From assembly GCF_023111095.1 (NCBI RefSeq), contig NZ_JALGYW010000013.1, forward strand, positions 62,001 to 126,000: a DNA stretch of 64,000 nucleotides, written 5' to 3'. This DNA comes from Maribellus sp. YY47 (GTDB lineage: Bacteria; Bacteroidota; Bacteroidia; Bacteroidales; Prolixibacteraceae). The notes under the pieces were generated by a model that saw only the letters and a list, made by a program, of their open reading frames with translations, did not search any database and was not told the DNA's origin. The translations under genes and the position numbers were made by a program. Positions 45,922-53,822 of this stretch are shown piece after piece. Position 1 is the stretch's first letter; every line of letters starts with the position of its first letter.

Positions 45922-47024
45922 TATACACGTTTTACTTTTCCTGTTTCCACATTAAAAATACGAAAATCGGTTCCAAGCTTTCGTATCATCGCATCTAAAT
46001 GACTGCGATCGGTATCGGTAATAAAAATCTGTCCGAATTGTTCGCCCGCAACAGTTGTTACAATTTGCTGCACCCGGTGTTGATCCAGTTTATCAAAAAT
46101 ATCGTCGAGCAGCAGGATCGGTTTTATGCCTGAAATTTCCTTTATAAAATCAAATTGGGCCAGTTTCAGCGCCACCAGGTAGGTTTTCTTTTGTCCCTGC
46201 GAACCCAGTTTTTTCATCGGGAAATTCCCCAGGTTCAGTAACAGGTCATCTTTATGGATACCCACAGTGGTGTATTGTGCCGCCCGGTCTTTTAATACCG
46301 AATCTTTCAGCAATTGTCCAAAATCGGTTTCATACAAATCGGATTGGTGCACAAGGTCGACTTCTTCATTTCCCTGCGAAATAAAAGTATAATAGCGCTG
46401 AAAAACAGGAATCAGTTTTTTCACAAATTCAGTACGTTCACGATGAATTCGCGTGCCATAGTCCAACAGCTGATCATCCCAAATCGACAACAAATCGGCA
46501 TCGAAGCGTCTTTCTGCAGCAAAATGCTTTAGCAAATTGTTCCGTTGCACCAGTGCACGGTTGTATTTAAGCAGGTCGTCGAGATAATTCTGGTTGTATT
46601 GCGAAATCACCCCATCCATAAATTTACGGCGTTCGTCGCTTCCTCCTAAAATAAGTTCAACATCCGACGGGGAAATCATTACCAGCGGTAATAAACCAAT
46701 GTGCTCCTGAAGCTTTTTGTAGACTTTTGAATTCCGCTTAAACTGCTTCTTTTGTCCTTTTTGAATACCACAGGCGATGGTTTCCGATGAATCCAGCCGA
46801 TCGTAAGTACCATTCAACATAAAATAGCTTTCGTCGTGATTAATGTTTAACAGATCGCTGGAGTTGAAAAAGCTTTTACAAAATGACAAATAATAGATGG
46901 CATCGAGCATGTTGGTTTTACCGGCTCCATTCTTCCCGATAAAACAATTTAACCGGGGGGAAAATTCAACCGTAGCCTCGTTTATATTTTTAAAATTTAC
47001 AATTGAAATTTCTTCAATTCGCAT
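45921..47024 (-). CDS. recF: DNA replication and repair protein RecF
   Basis: A 367-residue ABC/SMC-like ATPase that loads RecA at gaps through RecOR. Walker A is GKNGAGKTN near residue 33, the signature region KKLGSQGQKKTYLVALKLAQ, and Walker B LLLDDIFDKLD. Starts RIEEISIVNFKNINEATVEFSP as in RecF proteins. A TAGTTTTG -7 element (47058-47051) lies 27 bases upstream. Confidence 0.95.
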   Translation of the reverse strand: MRIEEISIVNFKNINEATVEFSPRLNCFIGKNGAGKTNMLDAIYYLSFCKSFFNSSDLLNINHDESYFMLNGTYDRLDSSETIACGIQKGQKKQFKRNSKVYKKLQEHIGLLPLVMISPSDVELILGGSDERRKFMDGVISQYNQNYLDDLLKYNRALVQRNNLLKHFAAERRFDADLLSIWDDQLLDYGTRIHRERTEFVKKLIPVFQRYYTFISQGNEEVDLVHQSDLYETDFGQLLKDSVLKDRAAQYTTVGIHKDDLLLNLGNFPMKKLGSQGQKKTYLVALKLAQFDFIKEISGIKPILLLDDIFDKLDQHRVQQIVTTVAGEQFGQIFITDTDRSHLDAMIRKLGTDFRIFNVETGKVKRV

Positions 47025-47050
47025 GCTTTAAATTCTTTGATAAGGATGTA

Positions 47051-47058
47051 CAAAACTA
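47051..47058 (-). promoter_or_regulatory. -7 promoter element (TAGTTTTG) of recF
   Basis: Exact TAnnTTTG match on the minus strand, 27 bases upstream of the recF ATG. Confidence 0.4.
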
Positions 47059-47172
47059 TTAAAAAAGCCTGCATTTTCAGGAATTGTTTACAAAAAGCCG
47101 ATAATAACAAGCATCTGTTGATTATTCATCAAAATAATAAAGAGATACCCTAATCGATTATGAAAAAAAAAC

Positions 47173-47180
47173 TATTTTTG
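47173..47180 (+). promoter_or_regulatory. -7 promoter element (TATTTTTG)
   Basis: Exact TAnnTTTG match, 26 bases upstream of the TPR membrane protein ATG at 47206. Confidence 0.45.
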
Positions 47181-47205
47181 CCCCACAATTTTGAAATAGA
47201 AAAAG

Positions 47206-47892
47206 ATGGCTAAGAAAAAAACTGAACAAGTCGACAATTTACAAGAACTTGAAAGCGCTTTAACAAAAACTGAACAGTTTATTGAAGACAATCAAAAAAT
47301 CATCAGTTATGCTGTTGCTGGTATTGTATTGGTAGTTGCTGTTTTCCTTGGATTTAAAAAGTTTTATGTTCAACCACAGGAAAAAGAAGCCAACTCACAA
47401 ATGTTTATGGCTGTAAACTATTTCGAAAAAGATTCATTTAACCTGGCAATTAACGGCGACGGTAACTATTTAGGATTCCTTGATATTATTGACGATTACG
47501 GAATTACCAAAGCAGCTAACCGTGCAGCTTATTACACCGGGATTTCGTACCTGCACCTGGGACAGTACGAAGAAGCAATCGATTATCTGAATAAATTTGA
47601 TTCTGATGATCTTCTGTTAGCTCCGGTTGCAGAAGGCGCCAAAGGCGATGCTTACCTCGAACTGGGCGATAGCGATAAAGCGTTAAAGCAATACAAAAAA
47701 GCCTACAGCGAATACGAAAACGATCTTACAACCCCGGTTTACATGATGAAAGCAGCGAAATTGCTCGAATCGAATGGTGAACTGAAAGATGCACTTGCTT
47801 TATACGAAGGTGTGAAAAAGCAATTCCCGGCATCGACCGAAGCGACAAACGCAGACCGTTACATCGCACGGGTGAAAATAAAGATGAACTAA
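47206..47892 (+). CDS. Membrane-anchored tetratricopeptide repeat protein (YfgM-like)
   Basis: A 228-residue protein with one N-terminal transmembrane helix (about residues 36-54, ISYAVAGIVLVVAVFLGFKKF) and four to five TPR-like helix pairs (AAYYTGISYLHLGQYEEAIDYLNKF, GDAYLELGDSDKALKQYKKAYSEYEN). The topology is that of YfgM, which works with PpiD at the Sec translocon, though this is inference. It ends at a strong terminator with a TTCG tetraloop before ribH. Confidence 0.8.
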   Translation: MAKKKTEQVDNLQELESALTKTEQFIEDNQKIISYAVAGIVLVVAVFLGFKKFYVQPQEKEANSQMFMAVNYFEKDSFNLAINGDGNYLGFLDIIDDYGITKAANRAAYYTGISYLHLGQYEEAIDYLNKFDSDDLLLAPVAEGAKGDAYLELGDSDKALKQYKKAYSEYENDLTTPVYMMKAAKLLESNGELKDALALYEGVKKQFPASTEATNADRYIARVKIKMN

Positions 47893-47915
47893 TTATCTGA
47901 AAATTGATAACTTGC

Positions 47916-47938
47916 ACCCCTCTTCGGAGGGGTTTTTT
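47916..47938 (+). terminator. Strong intrinsic terminator with TTCG tetraloop
   Basis: ACCCCTC-TTCG-GAGGGGT stem-loop followed by TTTTT, between the TPR gene and ribH. Confidence 0.88.
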
Positions 47939-47951
47939 ATTTTATATAGTT

Positions 47952-48434
47952 ATGGCAACAAAAGATTTATCAGCGTACGATATTAACTCGGTTCCTTCGG
48001 CAGAAAACATGACCTTTGGAATTGTGGTAGCAGAATGGAATTGGGAAATCACTTCGGCTTTGGCCAAAGGTGCAGTAGCCACCTTAAAAAAGCACGGAGC
48101 AACAGACGAGAACATCTCCGTAAAATACGTTCCCGGAACCTTTGAACTTCCTTTAGGCGGGCAGTTTTTTGCTGAAATGGCCAACATCGATGCAGTGATT
48201 CTGCTGGGGTGTGTCATTCAGGGCGAAACACGTCATTTCGATTATATCTGCGAAGGCGTTACCCAGGGAACAGTGGACCTGAACCTAAAATACAACAAGC
48301 CTTTTATTTTTGGCGTTCTAACCACCAACGACGAACAACAGGCTTTGGACAGGGCCGGAGGCAAACACGGAAACAAAGGGGACGAAGCAGCCATTACTGC
48401 CATCAAAATGGTTAGCCTGCAACGCTCGTTCTAA
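47952..48434 (+). CDS. ribH: 6,7-dimethyl-8-ribityllumazine synthase
   Basis: From ATG 47952 (MATKDLSAYD) the product is 160 residues, a normal lumazine synthase. Conserved blocks: FGIVVAEWNWEITSALAKGA, VPGTFELPLGGQFFAE, GCVIQGETRHFDYICEGVTQG with the catalytic His, and FGVLTTNDEQQALDRAGGKHGNKG. It catalyses the penultimate step of riboflavin synthesis. Frames upstream of 47952 run through the terminator, which fixes the start. No FMN riboswitch is evident. Confidence 0.94.
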   Translation: MATKDLSAYDINSVPSAENMTFGIVVAEWNWEITSALAKGAVATLKKHGATDENISVKYVPGTFELPLGGQFFAEMANIDAVILLGCVIQGETRHFDYICEGVTQGTVDLNLKYNKPFIFGVLTTNDEQQALDRAGGKHGNKGDEAAITAIKMVSLQRSF

Positions 48435-48468
48435 AAAGGTAACTTACACGAAACAATACAACAAAAAA

Positions 48469-48491
48469 AGGGCTTGCACTCTGCAAGCCCT
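48469..48491. terminator. Bidirectional intrinsic terminator
   Basis: AGGGCTTGC / GCAAGCCCT 9-bp stem with a 5-base loop, between the convergent ribH and Spy-like genes. Confidence 0.75.
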
Positions 48492-48523
48492 ATCCTAACT
48501 AATTAAACTAAACTGTAGAAGAA

Positions 48524-48925
48524 TTAACGTTGCCCACCGGGACCTCCAGGTCCGCCAGGTCCTCTCTGTGAACGCCTTTCTTCCAGGTATTTTTCATATT
48601 TTTTATACTGGGCATCAGTAAGAATTTTCTTCATTTCGGCTTTTTGTTCTTCGCGCATCTTTGTCATTTTTTCACGCATAGCCTCGCGGTCGCCGCCTCC
48701 GTCTCTCATTTCCCCGCGCATTGCCGACATCTTTTCTCCCATTTTGGTATTCAGTTCCAATACCTTTTTCGCCTGATCTTTATTCAGATCGAGGGTTTTT
48801 GTCAATTCTTCCGTTTGACGCTGGGCCATTTCCTTGGGATCAAAATTTCTGGGTCCCCTATCCTGTGCCATGGTTACTGTGGCAAATGCAATCACCGACA
48901 GTAATAATAAACCTAATTTTTTCAT
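48524..48925 (-). CDS. Periplasmic Spy/CpxP-like protein
   Basis: A 133-residue protein with signal peptide MKKLGLLLLSVIAFATVTMAQ and an all-helical, highly charged mature part (RQTEELTKTLDLNKDQAKKVLELNTKMGEKM, ILTDAQYKKYEKYLEERR) containing the 'LT..Q...Y' LTxxQ-like motif of Spy/CpxP chaperones. The C-terminus is a GPGGPGGPGG tail. Bacteroidota DUF4890-type proteins have the same layout. Probably a stress-linked periplasmic protein; no partner kinase is adjacent. Confidence 0.72.
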   Translation of the reverse strand: MKKLGLLLLSVIAFATVTMAQDRGPRNFDPKEMAQRQTEELTKTLDLNKDQAKKVLELNTKMGEKMSAMRGEMRDGGGDREAMREKMTKMREEQKAEMKKILTDAQYKKYEKYLEERRSQRGPGGPGGPGGQR

Positions 48926-49101
48926 GCGTTTAAATTGTTTAATTTTTATAGTAACACATTAAGCGTTCGTAAGCTTCATCTTCGCAAACAGATACTTTTA
49001 CCACGATTTACTTGTAATTATCGTTAATGTAAATTAGTAATCGTTATCACTGTGTGCTTTGACGACCAACCCTTGAGAAGGTTTAATCGGGTATATAAAA
49101 A

Positions 49102-49743
49102 TTATATGCGGAAATGAAAATCGAGTCCCAGAATATCGAGGGAATTCCATACATCAGTTGTTCTGGACTTTTGTAATGCATAGTAAAAATCGAGATCAAA
49201 CCGCCTGGACTTTATGGCGCGCAACCCCGAATAAATCCGTGCCAGATGTAAATCATTAGGACTTAATTTCATAAACGTTTCCTCTGAAAGATAGAAAGTC
49301 ATTCCCCATTTCGCCATCGAAGGGAAATAAAGGCTAAATGCCTGGCGGTGTCTGAAATTATTATCGGCTTTTTTGAAAGTCCTGTATTCTATCCGGTTTG
49401 CAAAATTAAATACAAAATTTTGAAGGTTATGATGGAGATTGGCAAATAGCATCGGCCGGTTTTCGGTCAACCAACTCCCGTTACCCCTGTTGTAATCCAA
49501 CAACCGATAACCCAAACCATACTTTAACCACCTGTTTGGAATATGACCTACATTTATCTCTGCGTATTTAACCCCTATGGAATTTGAAGCTGTTGAATAG
49601 TGAATCTTTTCGGCCGCATCAATAACGATTTTATCAAACGGTTTCACCTGAACCTGGTTTTTATTCCAAACCTCCAGGTCCCGCTTCTGTGCATACACCT
49701 GAAACGATGCAATAAAGAATATTATGATCAACCATTTTAACAT
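49102..49743 (-). CDS. DUF2490 outer-membrane beta-barrel protein
   Basis: From ATG 49743 (MLKWLIIIFFIASFQVYAQ) the product is 213 residues with a signal peptide. The mature part is made of alternating aromatic/basic strands (YAEINVGHIPNRWLKYGLGYRLLDYNRG, FVFNFANRIEYRTFKKADNNFRHRQAFSLYFP) ending LDILGLDFHFRI, the terminal aromatic strand of outer-membrane barrels, as in DUF2490. Function unknown; divergent from the TetR gene. Confidence 0.75.
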   Translation of the reverse strand: MLKWLIIIFFIASFQVYAQKRDLEVWNKNQVQVKPFDKIVIDAAEKIHYSTASNSIGVKYAEINVGHIPNRWLKYGLGYRLLDYNRGNGSWLTENRPMLFANLHHNLQNFVFNFANRIEYRTFKKADNNFRHRQAFSLYFPSMAKWGMTFYLSEETFMKLSPNDLHLARIYSGLRAIKSRRFDLDFYYALQKSRTTDVWNSLDILGLDFHFRI

Positions 49744-49883
49744 AATAGCAAAAGTATCAAAACCGTTAATCGAAGTCTGACGTGTTGCTAATATCAATCA
49801 TAAAATAACCTGAACTTAATATTAATTCGCTTTCATCAAAAACTTATGTTTTCAAAAATGAATAAGTCAATTAATATTTTTTG

Positions 49884-49891
49884 TACTTTTG
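49884..49891 (+). promoter_or_regulatory. -7 promoter element (TACTTTTG) of the tetR gene
   Basis: Exact TAnnTTTG match, 18 bases before ATG 49909; it shows that the upstream in-frame codons from 49846 are not part of the protein. Confidence 0.45.
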
Positions 49892-49908
49892 AACGAAATT
49901 CGTCGAAA

Positions 49909-50481
49909 ATGGCAAAATCAAAATTACAGATCATTGAAGCCGCTGCACATACTTTCGATCGTTATGGTTTTAAGAAAACAACCATGGACGACATTGCTTA
50001 TGCTGCAGGAAAAGGGAAAAGTTCGCTTTACTACTACTTTAAAAACAAAGAGGAAGTATTTGAAGCTGTGGTTGATTACGAAGCCGAACATTTAAAAAAT
50101 GAGATTTACGAGGTTTTAAACAAAACAGAATGCGCTGTAGAAAAATTAAGGGGATACATACTTATCAGAATGCAGCGTTTTGTAAAACGAGGTAACCTTT
50201 ACAAGGCATTAACCGACAATTTCCTTACGACGTTCTCATTTATTGAAAAAATAAGGGACCGCCACCGGGAATGGGAACTCGAAATGCTGGAACAGATTCT
50301 CAGCAAAGGAATAGAAAGAAAAGAGTTTAAACCCGTTGATATTGAATTTATGAGCAATGCTGTTTTAACGGCAATGATTGGATTTGAATTACCTCTACTG
50401 CAGAAAGCTGAAACAGAAACAGAATTTGACAAAAAAATTAATGATGTAATCGACATGCTGTTCTACGGAATTTGCTCGTAA
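49909..50481 (+). CDS. TetR/AcrR family transcriptional regulator
   Basis: From ATG 49909 (MAKSKLQIIEAAAHTF) the product is 190 residues, the normal TetR size. The N-terminal helix-turn-helix is RYGFKKTTMDDIAYAAGKGKSSLYYYFKNKEEVFEAVV; the C-terminal ligand domain is not specific. It precedes an outer-membrane barrel gene by 81 bases on the same strand, which could be its target. Confidence 0.9.
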   Translation: MAKSKLQIIEAAAHTFDRYGFKKTTMDDIAYAAGKGKSSLYYYFKNKEEVFEAVVDYEAEHLKNEIYEVLNKTECAVEKLRGYILIRMQRFVKRGNLYKALTDNFLTTFSFIEKIRDRHREWELEMLEQILSKGIERKEFKPVDIEFMSNAVLTAMIGFELPLLQKAETETEFDKKINDVIDMLFYGICS

Positions 50482-50562
50482 TTTTTTTACATCAAAATTC
50501 GAATATTTTACAAATAAAGTCGAAACATACAAGACATTATGAAACATTAAAAGAAAAAAATC

Positions 50563-51228
50563 ATGAAAAGGAAAACAGAAAAACAAATGAAAAGATTTAC
50601 AAACGTGAGTCAGACCCGCAGTAATTATCCGCTATTCCTGGCTCTTTTGATTGCTTTTAGCCTTTTGGGGAACAAACCGGGTATGGCACAATTTCAGTAC
50701 GGAATTAAAGCCGGTATCGGAGGCACGTGTCAGTCGGAGTTGCTTCAACTGGCCGACAATAACAATCTCATGCTAGGTTATAGTTTTGGCGTTGACACCA
50801 AGTATCGGTTCAGTGATGGATTTGCCCTGCAAACCGGTTTGGAATACCAGCAGAAAGGCAGAAAAGTTGATGAAAATGATTTAACCGAGAAACTACATTA
50901 TCTTCATCTCCCAGTGAGAGCTGAATTTTCGGCCGGAGAAAAAGCAGGTTTCAAAAATGGGCAGCGCATCTACTTTGCTGCCGGCCCGTATTTGAGCTAC
51001 CTGTTAGATGCAGACGGAACAAAAAATGGAGCCGGTTTTGATTTAAAAAGCCAAACAAAGGATTTCGACACAGGATTATCGCTCGAAATCGGTTTTGAAT
51101 TTCCCGTTTTTGAAAGCCATTCTATTCAATTGGGACTCAATTACGACATGGGATTCGCGAATGTGTACAAAGACAAATCAGACCTGAACAACAAAATGGC
51201 TGCTGTTAGTTTGGGGTATTTCTTTTAA
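50563..51228 (+). CDS. PorT-like outer-membrane beta-barrel protein
   Basis: A 221-residue protein with an N-terminal hydrophobic signal (PLFLALLIAFSLLGNKPGMAQF) and an eight-strand-like barrel pattern (YGIKAGIGGTCQS, YSFGVDTKYRFSDGFALQTGLEYQQKGRKV, IYFAAGPYLSYLLD, SLEIGFEFPVF, SIQLGLNYDMGFANV) ending in AAVSLGYFF. This is the outer-membrane beta-barrel family related to PorT. The first ATG at 50563 or the ATG at 50587 may start it. It may form a unit with the TetR gene. Confidence 0.78.
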   Translation: MKRKTEKQMKRFTNVSQTRSNYPLFLALLIAFSLLGNKPGMAQFQYGIKAGIGGTCQSELLQLADNNNLMLGYSFGVDTKYRFSDGFALQTGLEYQQKGRKVDENDLTEKLHYLHLPVRAEFSAGEKAGFKNGQRIYFAAGPYLSYLLDADGTKNGAGFDLKSQTKDFDTGLSLEIGFEFPVFESHSIQLGLNYDMGFANVYKDKSDLNNKMAAVSLGYFF

Positions 51229-51276
51229 CACAAAATCCGATTGTAACTACACCGAACACAGTTGATTCCAAATAAA

Positions 51277-51306
51277 AATTCCGGAGAAGCTAGCCTCTCC
51301 GGAATT
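51277..51306. terminator. Bidirectional intrinsic terminator
   Basis: AATTCCGGAGA / TCTCCGGAATT 11-bp stem with an 8-base loop, T- and A-flanked, between the convergent barrel and SusCD-locus genes. Confidence 0.8.
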
Positions 51307-51339
51307 TACTATTTAAACGGTATCTGTTTTAGTATCCTA

Positions 51340-52125
51340 TTAATACTTGCTTGTAATTTCGAATGTATCATTATAAACACCGTAAGACCCGGCACTTACC
51401 GTCCATTTAATTGCAAAGGTATAAGTATTAGTGGCACTATCGAAGCTTGATCCAGCTTGCGCTGTGGCCGAAATCATACCATAATCTTCATCTACATAAC
51501 CCGTTTCAGTAGTTTCCGGCACCTGAGTAATTGTACCATCTTCAGCCACCTTGAAAATATAATTGTAACCGCTTACCCAGTTATCTTTAAAACGATACTG
51601 ATCTGTAGCAGGCGAATACTGCAAAGTTGCGTCCCATGAATCTCCAAAAAAATCGCTAGTATACACTCCGTCAGCGTAAGGCGCGAAATCTTCTTTTGAA
51701 ATAGTAAGCTCAATTCTTGGGTATACATCTTGCTGTGTATAAGGCTTTGTTTGCTCCTGATCAATTACAATGGCAAGATGGTAACTTTCCATCAGGACAA
51801 TCTCTTCACTAACTTCAACAGTGATGCTCTTTTGCTTTTCACCGGCTGCAAAAGTTACAGACTCGGGAATAGTGAATAAATCACTACGGACATTTTCAGC
51901 ACTTAGAGATACGGTTTGTTCTGAAGCGCTAACTTCTCTTGAAACAATAACTTCAAAACTAGTCGACTCAATTGGCAGCACTACATTAGAAACATTGTCC
52001 TTTGAAAAATACACATTGGTACTATTGGGATTCTGCTCAGGAGAAAGTTCTCTTTCAACATCATCTTCGCAGGCTGCAAATAGTGCAACAACCGCTATTA
52101 TTATAAAATATTTTAATGCCTTCAT
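51340..52125 (-). CDS. SusCD-associated surface lipoprotein
   Basis: A 261-residue lipoprotein (lipobox FAAC, Cys19, followed by EDD, a surface-export-type acidic start). The N-terminal half is a Calx-beta-like or BACON-type immunoglobulin domain (VSREVSASEQTVSLSAENVRSDLFTIPESVTFAAGEKQKSITVEV); the C-terminal half (DGVYTSDFFGDSWDATLQYSPATDQYRFKDNWVSGYNYIF) resembles domains in other SusCD lipoproteins. It lies 14 bases after susD and is the last gene of the operon, likely a surface glycan- or peptide-binding protein. Confidence 0.72.
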   Translation of the reverse strand: MKALKYFIIIAVVALFAACEDDVERELSPEQNPNSTNVYFSKDNVSNVVLPIESTSFEVIVSREVSASEQTVSLSAENVRSDLFTIPESVTFAAGEKQKSITVEVSEEIVLMESYHLAIVIDQEQTKPYTQQDVYPRIELTISKEDFAPYADGVYTSDFFGDSWDATLQYSPATDQYRFKDNWVSGYNYIFKVAEDGTITQVPETTETGYVDEDYGMISATAQAGSSFDSATNTYTFAIKWTVSAGSYGVYNDTFEITSKY

Positions 52126-52139
52126 ATTCTGTCAGATTT

Positions 52140-53807
52140 TTAAATAACACCATCCATTAAAGAAGCTCCATCTCCCTGCGAAGGCTGAGCCCCTCCTTCA
52201 TTTTGTTCAACGGCAACATTGTTATTGGTTTCACCCTGAACAAAACGCAATAGCAGCCATGGATCATCTTTTGATAAGTTAAAACGATAATCTTCAGGCA
52301 CATTTGTAGGTTGATTCGGGTGATAACGAATAATATTTCGTCCTAAACGCATTGCATCAGACATTCCAAAACCTTCGCCCCACAATTCGATACGACGCTG
52401 CAACCAAACTTCATTTTGTAAGTCTTCGGCTGAAGTAGCACTGGTTGTATACGAAGGATCACGATCTGTTTTAATGAAATTTTCAAGGACTTGCTTTCCT
52501 TGGCTTGGGTTTCCTCCCATCGCTAAGGCCTCTGCTTTTATCAGAATCATTTCTTCTGCACGCATCATACACCAGTCGCCATCATTGTATGCTGAACCAA
52601 TTCCGGAACGCTGACCAAATTTAACATTCGCATAGGCATCCATTGGTGCTTTTACATCCGCAATACTTGCAGTTGCAATGGCCTGTCCTTCATATACAAC
52701 ATTTGTAGCAGGGTCTTCCCAGGTAAGTCCTTCAAGGTAAGGAGAGGTTTTATTCTCATCCAGCCACCAGTTCTTTCTTACATCAGTATCATTGATTTTA
52801 TTATACAATAAGACATTTATCGATCTGTAAATGCCTGCATAAGCAACGTAAGCGTCTCCCGAAAAAGAACCTAACTGAGAAGGCCAAGTGGCATAATTAC
52901 CTGCACTAATAACATCCGTAGGCAAAAGCAATGCCCAGATCCAATTGTGATCAGTTGCCTGGTTAAATCCGGGTTTTGTTAATTCTGATATTCCGTAAGG
53001 AGTATATCCTGCCATTGCCTTATCTGCATCAGCAGCGGCATTGCTCCAGGCTTCCATGTTCAAATATGCCCTGGCACGCAATCCGTAAGCAACATTCTGA
53101 TCAATTGCACTTTTATTTGGTCTGACATAACCTTCGAGATCCGAAATGGCGTCTGTCAGATTTGTTAAAATATAATCATACAAATCAGTCAAAGACGCTC
53201 TTGGATTGTTCCTGAAATCTGTGCCTTCCTCAACAATTGGGACTGAGGGTTTATCTTCATTTCCTACATATTTAAATTGAAAATACGGAGCTAATGAAAG
53301 GTAACAGAATGCACGCATTGCCTTTGCCTGACCTCGCGCATAAATCAGCTGCTTGTTATCCGTATCTGCCGGGATTGCACTTAATACATCATTGGCTGCA
53401 TATATAATTTTATAAAACAGTCCGTAACGAATACGTGGGTTGGCATAGGTGGGAGTACGGTCAGAATACTCTAAAGCAGCAGAAAACCAATCATACCCTG
53501 AAACGACATTTACCATATTACCACTGTTCAGGTCCTGACTTAGGGCAATCCCAGGATAACCGGCGTCATCTGCCCGGTAACTACTTCCGCGATCGAAAAA
53601 TCCATCTGGTTTACCTAACAATGAATACATTCCGCTAATCGATGAATTAATTCTATTGGGCAATGCTTCTACAGTTTCCTGTATCTGGTCATCATCTAAA
53701 GTACCACCTTCATAATGCCTTTCTAAAAAATCGTCATCACAAGATGAAAACAAGGCTAATGCAACAACAACTGTTGCAAATACTAATAAATAATTTTTTA
53801 CTTTCAT
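52140..53807 (-). CDS. SusD/RagB family nutrient-binding lipoprotein
   Basis: A 555-residue outer-membrane lipoprotein: signal MKVKNYLLVFATVVVALALFSSCDDDFLE (lipobox Cys23, FLE as in SusD), then TPR-like helices (INSSISGMYSLLGKP, IIYAANDVLSAIPADTDNKQLIYARGQAKAMRAFCYLSL) and the C-terminal RMEEMILIKAEALA-type motif (MRAEEMILIKAEALAMGG) and RRIELWGEGFGMSDAMRLGRN. It caps the SusC channel encoded 15 bases upstream and binds the transported ligand. Confidence 0.93.
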   Translation of the reverse strand: MKVKNYLLVFATVVVALALFSSCDDDFLERHYEGGTLDDDQIQETVEALPNRINSSISGMYSLLGKPDGFFDRGSSYRADDAGYPGIALSQDLNSGNMVNVVSGYDWFSAALEYSDRTPTYANPRIRYGLFYKIIYAANDVLSAIPADTDNKQLIYARGQAKAMRAFCYLSLAPYFQFKYVGNEDKPSVPIVEEGTDFRNNPRASLTDLYDYILTNLTDAISDLEGYVRPNKSAIDQNVAYGLRARAYLNMEAWSNAAADADKAMAGYTPYGISELTKPGFNQATDHNWIWALLLPTDVISAGNYATWPSQLGSFSGDAYVAYAGIYRSINVLLYNKINDTDVRKNWWLDENKTSPYLEGLTWEDPATNVVYEGQAIATASIADVKAPMDAYANVKFGQRSGIGSAYNDGDWCMMRAEEMILIKAEALAMGGNPSQGKQVLENFIKTDRDPSYTTSATSAEDLQNEVWLQRRIELWGEGFGMSDAMRLGRNIIRYHPNQPTNVPEDYRFNLSKDDPWLLLRFVQGETNNNVAVEQNEGGAQPSQGDGASLMDGVI

Positions 53808-53822
53808 AATCCTATATATTTT